Assembly: GCA_022600955.1 (NCBI GenBank)
Contig: JAHZJK010000024.1
Location: 186,003 to 250,002 of the forward strand
Length of the DNA: 64,000 nucleotides
Reading direction: 5' to 3'
DNA from: Gammaproteobacteria bacterium
Lineage (GTDB): Bacteria > Pseudomonadota > Gammaproteobacteria > Steroidobacterales > Woeseiaceae
The first letter of the stretch is position 1, and the number at the start of each line of letters is the position of its first letter. The position numbers and the translations under genes were made by a program. Of this stretch, positions 8,829 through 18,088 are shown piece by piece. Under the pieces are notes generated by a model. It searched no databases. It was not told the DNA's origin and worked only from the letters and a program-made list of their open reading frames with translations.

Positions 8829-9836
8829 TTGATCAGAGCTAATAATGCATCAACGTTATTGATTCGACGCGCTGGCTGTTTCAAGCCGGTGATTGCGGCG
8901 ATTCTTCCGTCGCTTGTCTCCTGTTCTGCGGCAGACGTCGGTCCTTTCGCAAAGCTGACGGATCCCAGCGGTTGTGTCATCGAGCAGATTACGACGGCGG
9001 ACTATGACGAGTACCAGGTTCAGGGTGCTTCTACGGATGGAAAGCTCCTGGCCATGACTGCCAGTTTGGAAGGTGCCGCCGAGAACGACACGGTGTACCA
9101 AGTCTATGAGATGGATCTGGGAACCGGCGAAAAAACGAATCTCTCGCATATCTTAAAGAATTCAGGACCCTTCTCTCCGGATAACAGATTCATGGTTGTA
9201 GCTCAGGCCTCCGACAACGGCAAGACTGACATTTATGAGTACGAGCGAGCTACCGGTGAGTTGAGAGAGGTGGCACCACACGCCAACTGGGACTGGCTTC
9301 CAAGCTACTCGCCCGATGGTCGAAACATTGTGTTTAACTCCTACCGTGAGGGTGGACAATCAGATGTTCACCTGTTCGAAAAGGCAACCGGCACATTGAC
9401 CCGCATTACCGAGCACCCTGGCTACGATGCGCACTCGCAGTTTTCACCGGATGGAAAACGGATTCTCTATCATCGCCAACAAGGAACGCGTGAGAACGGC
9501 GGATATATCTTCGATCTGTTTGTACGTGACCTGGACTCCGGAGAGACGACACAGTTGACGGACGGCGAATTTGAGGAAAGCTATGCGGCATGGGCGCCCG
9601 ATGGCCGCCACATTGTCTACAGTTCCGACGCAGGCGGCGAACACGGAAAGCACAATCTGTATGTTCTGGATACAGGCGACAAGGCATCTATCCGGCTAAC
9701 CAATGGAGATTGGAAGGATAGTTATGCGTTCTGGAGCCAGGACGGGAAATTCATCTATTTCAACTCAGACAGAGCCGGCGCGACAAACATTTATCGAATG
9801 CTCATGGACGCGGCGGAGTGTGTCGGGACGGGGTGA
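8829..9836 (+). CDS. TolB-like (PD40) beta-propeller lipoprotein
   Basis: 335 residues if started at the TTG at 8829, which has AAGGAG eight bases upstream. A longer frame runs back to 8766. The N-terminus is basic then hydrophobic with a lipobox (LPSLVSC). The body is made of WD40-like PD40 repeats such as NWDWLPSYSPDGRNIVFNSY, GYDAHSQFSPDGKRILYHR and AWAPDGRHIVYSSD, giving a propeller like the C-terminal half of TolB. It lacks a peptidase or other catalytic domain. Probably a periplasm-facing lipoprotein of unknown ligand. It is divergent from the arginase-like gene. Confidence 0.75.
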   Translation: MIRANNASTLLIRRAGCFKPVIAAILPSLVSCSAADVGPFAKLTDPSGCVIEQITTADYDEYQVQGASTDGKLLAMTASLEGAAENDTVYQVYEMDLGTGEKTNLSHILKNSGPFSPDNRFMVVAQASDNGKTDIYEYERATGELREVAPHANWDWLPSYSPDGRNIVFNSYREGGQSDVHLFEKATGTLTRITEHPGYDAHSQFSPDGKRILYHRQQGTRENGGYIFDLFVRDLDSGETTQLTDGEFEESYAAWAPDGRHIVYSSDAGGEHGKHNLYVLDTGDKASIRLTNGDWKDSYAFWSQDGKFIYFNSDRAGATNIYRMLMDAAECVGTG

Positions 9837-9972
9837 TTTGGCGAGCCAAGGGCAATACCGTTGATCTACCGACTTACCCTCTGATGTCCAATCTGCAAAT
9901 ATTACCGGCATCATTCTTCTCGCTCAGCTCCAAGAAAGCGAACGTGTGACGGATTGCTCTTGGGCAGAACAC

Positions 9973-9996
9973 CGAAGCATTCAAGGTGGTGCTTCG
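9973..9996. terminator. Possible hairpin between convergent genes
   Basis: CGAAGCA (9973-9979) and TGCTTCG (9990-9996) form a perfect 7-bp stem with a 10-base loop between the ends of the propeller gene (9836) and the patatin gene (10004). No T run follows, so termination is only suggested. Confidence 0.3.
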
Positions 9997-10003
9997 AACC
10001 AGG

Positions 10004-13000
10004 CTATTCCATGCCGACTATCTGAACAATTTTGTCTGCCTCGTACCGGTCTAGATCCTCAAGACATTCCGCCTGGTCACCGGTGTAAGTCGTCAAGGTC
10101 AGGCAAATCGCTTGTTGTCGGTCGATTACGTAACGCCGGTCATCGCGGCTATCCAGAGCAGTGCGCGGGTCTCGCAGGTAAACGGTCGCCGGCAACATCC
10201 AATGCGTGCCGATCGCGCCACTCATTCGCATTGCAGCGGGCATTGGCATGGTCACGATGTCGACATTAGCCCCCGTCAGATTCTCATAGCGAACAACTAT
10301 GTCGTCGAGCAATGATCTCAGCCAGGTATTGGCGAGCAGAAATTGGGGACGGCCAGAGACCGCTGTTCCAATCCCGCGGTCCGGGCTATAGCCGTAACTC
10401 AAAGAACCTGCGTCTGCGACAACAACTCGTATATCGGGATACCGTCTTGACACATCTAACGGCAGATCGCTGAGTGCACTGACTGTGCTGTCCAATGCCA
10501 GCAACAGTGACATTATTCCGCGGTTCTCTGTGACGCCACCGTCCGTTACAAAATAGCGCTCTTCAGGTCCCATTCCCGCAACTGTTTCGTATAGCCGAAC
10601 TTCAGAGTTTGGAAACACCGGTGGAAAATTTGCGTTCAGAGCGGCCGCCTGAGCGAGCGATATGCCGTCGGCTGCGACAACACGATATGGCAGAATCGAT
10701 GCATCCTCGTAGGCCCGGTTTGCATTCGACGCCTGCCTGTCGAACATTGGAAACTTCGCCACGTCGGCCAGGTTCGTGAATGCTAACCGAGCGCCCGCGG
10801 ACTCTGTACTTGGTGAATCCGTATCGCCGAACAGTCGGCTACCGACCGGACTGCTGTCTGCGGGATGTCCTGCGACAGTGGTATTCAGAATCAGCCCCAG
10901 CCGTCTGACGTCGAGAAGATTCGTTGCCTCGGCAGGCCCACATCCCGCGTCAGCATACTGTTCTGCAAGCGCCTCAGACAAAGCGTGAGCCAGCGTCGTT
11001 CTCCGAGCCATACGAGTTTCACCGACCGACTCGACGACTTGCTGAATAAACGAACTCGCCATAGCGTCAGCGAAACAGTTCCAGGCGTTCGACGGGTACG
11101 ACTCGAGCAGTGACTGATGATGAGCAGCGAAGTAGCCCAGTGAAGCCCCGCCACCCGATACACCGCTAACGAGGGCGACATCATCAATTTCGTCATCAGC
11201 AGCAAGTGCACGTAGCACCGCGACAGTATGCATGGCCGCACGTGACCCGCCACCCGACGCAGCAACGAGTACGACATCATCACAGCTGTCAGAGTTGTCG
11301 GCGCACTTGTCAGCAATGGTCCTGGCCAGCGAGTACCGCCTGCTGTCGTCAGCAGCAATTAGAGTGCCGACCGCAACCGGTTGCCTGGTAAGTTTATTGT
11401 TAGCCTGAAAACCGATAAAGACGACAGCTAATACAATCACGGCGATCGTGCTGTTTATCGTGTTGAAATACAGAGCTGTGCGTCGCCGCAGGTCATCAAT
11501 TACGCGGTTAGCCGCTTCCCGAGTCGGCGCCTCTGCATCGTCCAGGTCAGTAATCCGTGCACGCAATCGATCAAGGAAATCACCATAGCTGTAGGTATGC
11601 CATGCAATGCGCTTCTCTCTTCCGCGATAGTAGTAGCCAACCACCGCGAGGCGGCCAGTGCCGTGCATCTGCAGCCAGCGCGGACTGCTTATTACCGCCG
11701 TTAGCCCTTCTTTCCGTGAGCACGGGTAGTCTATGCAGTCTGCCTCTTCAGTTGCGCCCAGCATCGCAAGAAAACGCTTACCAATCTCGCGGTTAATCCA
11801 GTACTCAAAAAACCAAAGCGAAGAGTAGCCAAGCAGAACAAGTACTGGGAAGAAGCCGAGTGGGGCGCTGTCAACAATCGTAGTTACATAGCTAAGACCA
11901 GCAAATCGCGCCAATCCAATAACGATAACGAGATAAGAAATAGCGGTTGGCCAGCCAACAAAAAATCCGCGCTGTACGAGGTTGAAGATAGTGTTCCAGC
12001 GCCTGTTCAGTCGAGACCATGTGTTCAGCAGTAACGCAGCAACAAGACCTGCAAGGAATGAGTGTTTGACCCACGCCGGTGCGGCAATCATAGCTGCAAG
12101 ACTTGCGGGTAACAGCATAAGACCCGGCTTCCCATAAAGACTGCGAAAAAACGCGTCGACAATATGAGTGTCACTGCGTATGTCATCTTTGCGAGACTGA
12201 AACAGTTCGGTGTTATGAAATGCATGCTGCAACGCATTCGCATTTTCACCAGCAGTTGTCGATCGAAACAGTCGCGCCGCCAGGAACCGGGCACCGAGCG
12301 CGATCAGCATTAGTGCCAACACACCGAATGTAAACACGTGAAAATACGGCGTGTGCAGGGCTTCACGATCAGCGCCGTCGGCTAACAGATAGACGATCAA
12401 AATCTGGGCAAGCGCTGCACCGGCAAAGACCGCGGCGACCAGGTGGACAGGAGATTGTTGCAGAGGGTCACGCCATCGAGAAGCCAACGCCAGAAGCAGT
12501 GAGGCCATCGCAAACGCTGCAAACTGAACCATCGCCGGGAGACGGTTTGCGGCCGTATCGGCACATATTCCGCCCTCATACAAAAGAGAGCTTTCCCATG
12601 CAGCGAAAATGGCGAACAAGAGCAACGCGAGCGGCATCAGAGTTCCGACGATCATCGCCGATCGGACAACAAAACGGCGCAACCAAAACCGCGAGTCAAT
12701 CTCGGCATCATCCGGAAAGTTTGCCCACCACGAGATCAGGGTGGGGATTTTTCTGAACAGCCAAAAGAGAAAAAAAGCCAATCCTGATGCCAGTCCAACG
12801 AGTACGACTGTTCGGCCAAGCGCGGTGCACAAGCTGCCGAATGTAGGACCAAAAAACAGCAAGGCGAGAGAAAGAATCCCGAGTACTACGGTCGGGTGAA
12901 ACAAGCGGCGATTTCGGGAAACCGAGTCCAGCGAGTCTGTAATGTGTGGCTGATCATACAGCCGGTTGCTGGTGAAATCAGATTCGCGTGTCAGGCGGTC

Positions 13001-13072
13001 GAGCTCTCCGGGAATATCCCGAAACAGGGCATCGATCACTTGTTGCCGCAGTTTATGACGTGATCTGCTCAT
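10004..13072 (-). CDS. Patatin-like phospholipase fused to a large polytopic membrane domain
   Basis: 1022 residues. The first half contains many hydrophobic helices (for example VVLGILSLALLFFGPTF, YLVIVIGLARFAGL and TIAVIVLAVVFIGFQ). The C-terminal half, from about residue 590, is a patatin domain with the oxyanion-hole loop AASGGGSRAA, the nucleophile motif GVSGG and the catalytic Asp in DGGVTENRG. Ser/Asp patatins hydrolyse acyl esters of phospholipids. Here the enzyme would be held at the inner membrane. AAGGTG precedes the ATG. It is divergent from the nuclease gene. Confidence 0.85.
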   Translation of the reverse strand: MSRSRHKLRQQVIDALFRDIPGELDRLTRESDFTSNRLYDQPHITDSLDSVSRNRRLFHPTVVLGILSLALLFFGPTFGSLCTALGRTVVLVGLASGLAFFLFWLFRKIPTLISWWANFPDDAEIDSRFWLRRFVVRSAMIVGTLMPLALLLFAIFAAWESSLLYEGGICADTAANRLPAMVQFAAFAMASLLLALASRWRDPLQQSPVHLVAAVFAGAALAQILIVYLLADGADREALHTPYFHVFTFGVLALMLIALGARFLAARLFRSTTAGENANALQHAFHNTELFQSRKDDIRSDTHIVDAFFRSLYGKPGLMLLPASLAAMIAAPAWVKHSFLAGLVAALLLNTWSRLNRRWNTIFNLVQRGFFVGWPTAISYLVIVIGLARFAGLSYVTTIVDSAPLGFFPVLVLLGYSSLWFFEYWINREIGKRFLAMLGATEEADCIDYPCSRKEGLTAVISSPRWLQMHGTGRLAVVGYYYRGREKRIAWHTYSYGDFLDRLRARITDLDDAEAPTREAANRVIDDLRRRTALYFNTINSTIAVIVLAVVFIGFQANNKLTRQPVAVGTLIAADDSRRYSLARTIADKCADNSDSCDDVVLVAASGGGSRAAMHTVAVLRALAADDEIDDVALVSGVSGGGASLGYFAAHHQSLLESYPSNAWNCFADAMASSFIQQVVESVGETRMARRTTLAHALSEALAEQYADAGCGPAEATNLLDVRRLGLILNTTVAGHPADSSPVGSRLFGDTDSPSTESAGARLAFTNLADVAKFPMFDRQASNANRAYEDASILPYRVVAADGISLAQAAALNANFPPVFPNSEVRLYETVAGMGPEERYFVTDGGVTENRGIMSLLLALDSTVSALSDLPLDVSRRYPDIRVVVADAGSLSYGYSPDRGIGTAVSGRPQFLLANTWLRSLLDDIVVRYENLTGANVDIVTMPMPAAMRMSGAIGTHWMLPATVYLRDPRTALDSRDDRRYVIDRQQAICLTLTTYTGDQAECLEDLDRYEADKIVQIVGME

Positions 13073-13220
13073 AACGGCACCTTCTTGCTTATCTTTCTTG
13101 GGCCAGTTCGACCATTTATGTCATACTAGCTGCAGAAACGCCAAAAAATTGTCGTTCTTGACCCGTTGCTGGCGCTAATCCACCGGGGCGTATAAACGAA
13201 CAATAATAAATGGAGTTAGC

Positions 13221-16076
13221 ATGCTTAATCGTTCCGCAATCGTGGTCACGCTTCTCACTCTGAGTTTCGCGCACACGGCATCAGCACAAATTTTCATTAA
13301 CGAGCTGCACTACGACAACACTGGTGGTGATACCGGTGAAGCTGTCGAGGTCGCTGCGGCCGCTGGTACGGATCTGGCGGGGTGCAGGCTGGTTCTCTAT
13401 AACGGCAGCAACGGATCAACTTACAACACGGTCAATTTGTCCGGTGTCATTGTTGACGAACAGGGCGGCTTCGGCGCGGCGTCATTTTCGATCGCAGGAA
13501 TCCAGAACGGGTCCCCCGACGGCATTGCGCTGGTCGATGCGACGGATAACGTTATCGACTTCATCAGTTATGAAGGAGCGCTGACTGCGACGAACGGGCC
13601 GGCGAGCGGACTGACGAGTATGGACATTGGTGTGACTGAGCCCAGTGACACGGCTGTCGGTGATTCGTTGCAGCTAACCGGGAATGGCTCAACCGCAGCT
13701 GAATTCCTCTGGACCGGGCCACAGGCGAGCAATTTTGCTGCGGTCAATGCCGGCCAGACGTTCAATGGCGGAACACCTTTTGACTGTGGTGACACAGGTA
13801 CGGGTGGTGGCGGCACCGGGAGCGGCGAGATCGTCATCAACGAAGTTGACTACGATCAGTTGAGCTCCGATGCGGCGGAGTTTGTGGAACTCAAAAACGT
13901 CAGTGGTGCCGACATTGATCTCGACGGCTACGTCGTCCAATTGATCAACGGCAATGGCGGTTCTGCGTACCAGACATATAACCTGCCGGCCGGCGTATTG
14001 GCTGACGGTGACTATTTCGTCTTGTGTGGCGATGCCGCCAATACACCGAACTGCGATCTCGACGTCAGCCCCAACACGAACATGATCCAGAACGGCGCTC
14101 CTGACGGCGTCATTCTTCTGAACGGCTCAGACCTGGTCGACGGCGTCAGTTACGAAGGTGACATCGCCGGTGCAGTTGAAGGTAGCGGCGCTGGGCTCGC
14201 GGATTCCGGCTCCACTCCGTTCGTTAGTATCTCCCGATCACCTGATGGCAACGATACTGACCAGAACAACGTCGACTTTGCGCTGGTCTGTACAACGCCG
14301 GGTACGACCAATGCTGCGAATGCATCCGGTTGTTCCGACCCTAACCCACCTGAATTAGTGTTTGCCGAGATTTTCGAGATACAGGGCTCGGGCAGTGCGA
14401 CGCCATTCGAAGGCGACACGGTAATTACCGAGGGCAATATCGTAACAGCCGTCGGCCTTGATGGGTTCGCCATGCAAACGCCGTCCTCTCGCAGCGATGG
14501 CGACATCAATACATCGGACGGGATTTACGTGTTCACCGGTGATGCTCCCGCTGTCGCGGTCGGGGACCTCGTGAATGTTACGGGAACCGTCGATGAATTC
14601 TTCGATTTCACTGAGTTCACATCAGGACCAACGGTTGAAGTCATAGGTTCTGGACTGGAGTTGCCGGCGCCTGTCGTGTTCGACGCGATGACGCCAAGCT
14701 CCGACCCGACGTCACCATCCTGTGCCGTCGAGTTCGAGTGCTACGAAGGTATGCTGGTCACGATCGATAACGGCACGGTGACAGGATCCAATCAACGCTT
14801 TGGCCCTGATCCACTTGCCGAGGTGCATATTACAGCGGACTCTACGCGCACGTTCCGCGAGCCGGGTATCGAGGTACCGGGTATCGTCGGCTTGCCGGTG
14901 TGGGATGGCAATCCTGAAGTATTCGAGCTGGATCCGGACAAACTCGGCCTGCCCAATCAGGAGATTCCAGCCGGTTCCTCGTTCTCGGCAACCGGTGTTA
15001 TCGGTTATGAGTTTGGCGGCTACGAACTGTGGCCATCATCGTTGACAGTCACTCCCGCACCTCTGCCACATCCTGTGCGGCGAGCGCGCTGGTATGAAAC
15101 GACTGTTGGAAGTCTCAACATGTTCCGCTTGTTTGACGACATTGACGATGCCCCCGGAGCCAATGCGTTTGGCGAGCCCACCGATGATGACGCATCGATA
15201 TCGACAGAAGAGTATCAACGTCGCCTGACCAAGCTTGCGAGCTACGTCATAGATAACATGCAGACGCCGGACGTGCTGGGTGTGCAGGAAGTCGAAAGCC
15301 TGAAGGTTCTGGAAGATCTGGCGGCTGAGATTAATTCGAGAAACCCAAGAGCCCGGTATCGGGCATTCCTTATCGAAGGCAATGACATTGGCACGATCGA
15401 TGTCGGATTCCTGGTCCGCAAATGGCGCGTTTTCTTCCCGCGCGTCGAACAGCTCGGCGCGGATGAAACCTACCTGCAACCGATCACCCAGGAGCTGGAC
15501 CTGTTGCACGATCGTCCGCCATTGGTGCTGCACGGTTGGGTAGGGTTCATGCCGATCAGTGTGATGGTCGTGCACAATCGCTCGCTTGGCGGAATCGATG
15601 GTTCTGATGGCGAACGCGTACGGGCCAAGCGCTTCGAACAGGCGCAATCAATTGCACAAAAGGTTCAGGACCTGCAAAGCCAGCGTCGCAGTCGCAACCT
15701 CGTCGTGATCGGCGATTTTAATGCGTTCGAATTCAGCGATGGGTACGTCGATGCGCTCGGGCATATTCGTGGTGATTTCGAACCGGCGGATGCACTGATA
15801 TCCGGAACAGACCTTGTGAATCCGGACCTGATGAACCAGGTGTTCTCATTGCCGGAAGATGAGCGCTACTCGTTCATCTTCCGCGGCAACGCGCAGACGC
15901 TGGATCATGCATTGACGAGCGCACCACTCGATAGACGTGTTCTTGGGCTTCAGTTCGCACGCGGAAATGCGGACGCGGCCGTTGATCTCATCAATGACGA
16001 GACCACTTTGCTGCGGTCTTCAGATCACGATGGCTTTGTACTCTATGTTTACAAAGGCTGGCTAAGGAGGCACTAG
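13221..16076 (+). CDS. ExeM/NucH-like extracellular nuclease with two lamin-tail domains
   Basis: 951 residues with a signal peptide cut near ASAQ. Two LTD (lamin-tail) beta domains follow, starting IFINELHYDN (about residue 23) and IVINEVDYDQ (about 205). An OB-like segment lies at about 375-580. The rest is an endonuclease/exonuclease/phosphatase domain with LGVQEVES, VVIGDFNAFE and SSDHDG, the metal and catalytic motifs. Family members such as ExeM degrade extracellular DNA in biofilms or for phosphate. It ends KGWLRRH with no GlyGly-CTERM helix, so release from the cell is likely. GGAG precedes the ATG. Confidence 0.88.
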   Translation: MLNRSAIVVTLLTLSFAHTASAQIFINELHYDNTGGDTGEAVEVAAAAGTDLAGCRLVLYNGSNGSTYNTVNLSGVIVDEQGGFGAASFSIAGIQNGSPDGIALVDATDNVIDFISYEGALTATNGPASGLTSMDIGVTEPSDTAVGDSLQLTGNGSTAAEFLWTGPQASNFAAVNAGQTFNGGTPFDCGDTGTGGGGTGSGEIVINEVDYDQLSSDAAEFVELKNVSGADIDLDGYVVQLINGNGGSAYQTYNLPAGVLADGDYFVLCGDAANTPNCDLDVSPNTNMIQNGAPDGVILLNGSDLVDGVSYEGDIAGAVEGSGAGLADSGSTPFVSISRSPDGNDTDQNNVDFALVCTTPGTTNAANASGCSDPNPPELVFAEIFEIQGSGSATPFEGDTVITEGNIVTAVGLDGFAMQTPSSRSDGDINTSDGIYVFTGDAPAVAVGDLVNVTGTVDEFFDFTEFTSGPTVEVIGSGLELPAPVVFDAMTPSSDPTSPSCAVEFECYEGMLVTIDNGTVTGSNQRFGPDPLAEVHITADSTRTFREPGIEVPGIVGLPVWDGNPEVFELDPDKLGLPNQEIPAGSSFSATGVIGYEFGGYELWPSSLTVTPAPLPHPVRRARWYETTVGSLNMFRLFDDIDDAPGANAFGEPTDDDASISTEEYQRRLTKLASYVIDNMQTPDVLGVQEVESLKVLEDLAAEINSRNPRARYRAFLIEGNDIGTIDVGFLVRKWRVFFPRVEQLGADETYLQPITQELDLLHDRPPLVLHGWVGFMPISVMVVHNRSLGGIDGSDGERVRAKRFEQAQSIAQKVQDLQSQRRSRNLVVIGDFNAFEFSDGYVDALGHIRGDFEPADALISGTDLVNPDLMNQVFSLPEDERYSFIFRGNAQTLDHALTSAPLDRRVLGLQFARGNADAAVDLINDETTLLRSSDHDGFVLYVYKGWLRRH

Positions 16077-16103
16077 CAGCCCCTTTGACCATCCCCTGCG
16101 CTT

Positions 16104-16142
16104 CGGCAGCGTTTCTCAATAAGCGACAGAGAACCGCTGCCG
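16104..16142. terminator. Hairpin shared by two convergent genes
   Basis: CGGCAGCG (16104-16111) pairs with CGCTGCCG (16135-16142). After a single T/C mismatch, TTCTC (16113-16117) pairs with GAGAA (16129-16133). This gives a 13-pair stem just after the nuclease stop and across the last codons of the SDR gene. It probably serves as a bidirectional terminator, although there is no T tract. Confidence 0.5.
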
Positions 16143-16850
16143 TACGTGCACGGCCTGTTCTGCTTCGTCAACCAGTGCGACTGCAAAGTCAGCCCTAGAC
16201 AGGCGGGTCTTGCCGCGCTCGTCTTCGAGGGCTCGGTCACCGCCGACCCGGAAAACTCCGGTGCGAGGTCCGTTCGTGAGGTTTTTCGGTGGGGTAATAT
16301 AGGTCCACTTGACGTCGTCGACTTTGTGGTAAAACTCGAGCGCGAGTATTTGCCCCAGAATCTCAATCTCTAGTTTCTTGGGTAACAGGATGGTGGGTAG
16401 TTTTGCGGCGTAGAGAACACCGGGTTCGACTTCCAGCGATCCCGAGCCACCGACGTGAATCAGTCGTGGAGCGTGATCTCTCTGCAGGGACAGCGCATCA
16501 ACGAGATTTTCTGCGGCCATGAATTGCAGAGCGCTTCGCGGTGAGCCGGAGCGCCCAATGACACCGCGCACCGATAGAACAACCACATCCTTGCCCATCA
16601 CCGTTTCGCTGACACTATTTGCGTCGAGGAGGTCTCCTTTGACGATCGACAGGTTGGCATGCCGCGTTTCGACCTGCTCAGGTTTGCGGGATACGGCGGT
16701 TACCCGGTGACCCCGATCGAGTGCTTCTTGCACAATGTGCGATCCGACTTCACCGCTTGCACCGTAGACGACAATATCGAGCGCATCGTCGGTGAATCCG
16801 ACACGTATCGTCAGTAGCAGCGCCACAATCGCAATGACCGTCTGTCGCAT
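16116..16850 (-). CDS. NAD(P)-binding SDR/NmrA-like protein with N-terminal signal sequence
   Basis: 244 residues from the ATG at 16850, which has GGAG seven bases upstream. The open frame extends to 16961 without support. The N-terminus is a hydrophobic signal-like helix (QTVIAIVALLLTIRVGF). An atypical-SDR Rossmann motif follows directly (VVYGASGEVGSHIVQEALDRG), then SIVKGDLLD. The nearest families are the NmrA/NAD(P)H-binding reductases of unknown substrate. An exported or membrane-tethered Rossmann protein is unusual, since NAD(P) is not normally available in the periplasm. Confidence 0.75.
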   Translation of the reverse strand: MRQTVIAIVALLLTIRVGFTDDALDIVVYGASGEVGSHIVQEALDRGHRVTAVSRKPEQVETRHANLSIVKGDLLDANSVSETVMGKDVVVLSVRGVIGRSGSPRSALQFMAAENLVDALSLQRDHAPRLIHVGGSGSLEVEPGVLYAAKLPTILLPKKLEIEILGQILALEFYHKVDDVKWTYITPPKNLTNGPRTGVFRVGGDRALEDERGKTRLSRADFAVALVDEAEQAVHVRQRFSVAY

Positions 16851-17086
16851 CGTTGTACTCCGCTGTTGGGAATGATGTCGCTCACGATAACTCATGAATA
16901 ACGGCGTTCCCAGCATGGGTGTCGATGCTGCCGACATACGACTGGATGCCTGAATTATCATTCTGGAGCTCTGTAACTTCTTAATATATCCGCACTTTTC
17001 TAAATTCTATTCCTAAATGATCAGACAGGACGCGTTTGTCTCCAGCCCAATCTACGCTATGGGCTGAAACCAAGGAGGTACGCACC

Positions 17087-18031
17087 GTGACTGAGATGAC
17101 GAATACATATGCCAACCCCAGGATTGACCGGCCTGAAAGCCGTAGTGATGCAAAACATGGCAACGTTTCTGCAGATGCCACGAAAATTGTCTGGGTCGGT
17201 TCGATGATCCTGTTCGGTACCATCGGCAGCGCCTTGACCTTCTCGGTCGGCGCGTTAACGCTGTTCCTGATCACGACGGGCATCACGCTGTGCCTCGGAC
17301 ATTCTCTGGGTATGCACCGTCGCTTTATCCACCGTAGCTACCAGTGTCCTCGCTGGCTGGAGTACACCTTTGTGCACCTTGGTACGCTCGTCGGACTAGG
17401 CGGTCCGTTCGGAATTCTGCGGACGCATGACCTCAGGGACTGGGCACAACGTCAGTCGGAGTGCCACGACTATTTCTCGCACGATCAGGTGTGGTATCGC
17501 GACTTCTGGTGGCAATTGTTCTGCACAATGAGGCTCGACAACCCGCCAGAAATCAGAATCGAATCGCAGATTGCGAACGACCGGGTCTATCAGCTCATGG
17601 AAAAGACCTGGATGCTGCAGCAAGCACCCTGGGCACTGCTGTTTTTCCTGGTCGGTGGCTGGAGCTGGGTTTTCTGGGGCATCTGCAGCCGAGTGACTAT
17701 CTCGCTCTTTGGTCATTGGGCGGTCGGCCATTTCGCTCACAACATCGGGCATCGCGAATGGCATGTAAATGGCGCTGCGGTGCAGGGCTACAACGTGCCG
17801 TTCGCCGCGCTTCTGACCATGGGCGAAAGCTGGCACAACAATCATCATGCGTATCCAGGCTCGGCAAAACTCGGACTCGAGCCAGGGCAGTGGGATCCAG
17901 GTTGGTGGGTTTTGAAATTCCTGGAAGGCGTTGGCCTGGCAACAGACTTCGTGACGCCTGACGCGCTCGCAGAACGACCGGAACTGGTCAGGATCGTCGA
18001 ATTGCCCGCTACGCCAGTTCGGGATAGTTGA
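17087..18031 (+). CDS. Membrane fatty-acid desaturase (acyl-CoA desaturase family)
   Basis: 314 residues from a GTG with AAGGAGG eight bases upstream. The three histidine clusters of membrane di-iron desaturases are present in order: HSLGMHRRFIH, then a middle box RTHDLRDWAQRQSECHDYFSH, and HNNHHAYPGSA. The middle box differs from the usual HRxHH form, with DLRDWAQRQ in the place of RYHH-type residues. Membrane helices lie at about 35-75 and 185-215. Probably introduces a double bond in membrane acyl chains. The altered second box leaves regioselectivity or activity open. Confidence 0.8.
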   Translation: MTEMTNTYANPRIDRPESRSDAKHGNVSADATKIVWVGSMILFGTIGSALTFSVGALTLFLITTGITLCLGHSLGMHRRFIHRSYQCPRWLEYTFVHLGTLVGLGGPFGILRTHDLRDWAQRQSECHDYFSHDQVWYRDFWWQLFCTMRLDNPPEIRIESQIANDRVYQLMEKTWMLQQAPWALLFFLVGGWSWVFWGICSRVTISLFGHWAVGHFAHNIGHREWHVNGAAVQGYNVPFAALLTMGESWHNNHHAYPGSAKLGLEPGQWDPGWWVLKFLEGVGLATDFVTPDALAERPELVRIVELPATPVRDS

Positions 18032-18046
18032 GACGTCGGTGATCGG

Positions 18047-18088
18047 CGGCGAGATGCCGGGACAGATCAGTCCCGGACAATCTCGCCG
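18047..18088. terminator. Long nested hairpin between convergent genes
   Basis: CGGCGAGAT (18047-18055) pairs with ATCTCGCCG (18080-18088), and inside it CCGGGAC (18057-18063) pairs with GTCCCGG (18070-18076) around the loop AGATCA. That is 16 base pairs with one small internal bulge. It lies after the desaturase stop and over the last codons of the amidohydrolase, so it can act on either transcript. There is no T run. Confidence 0.6.
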
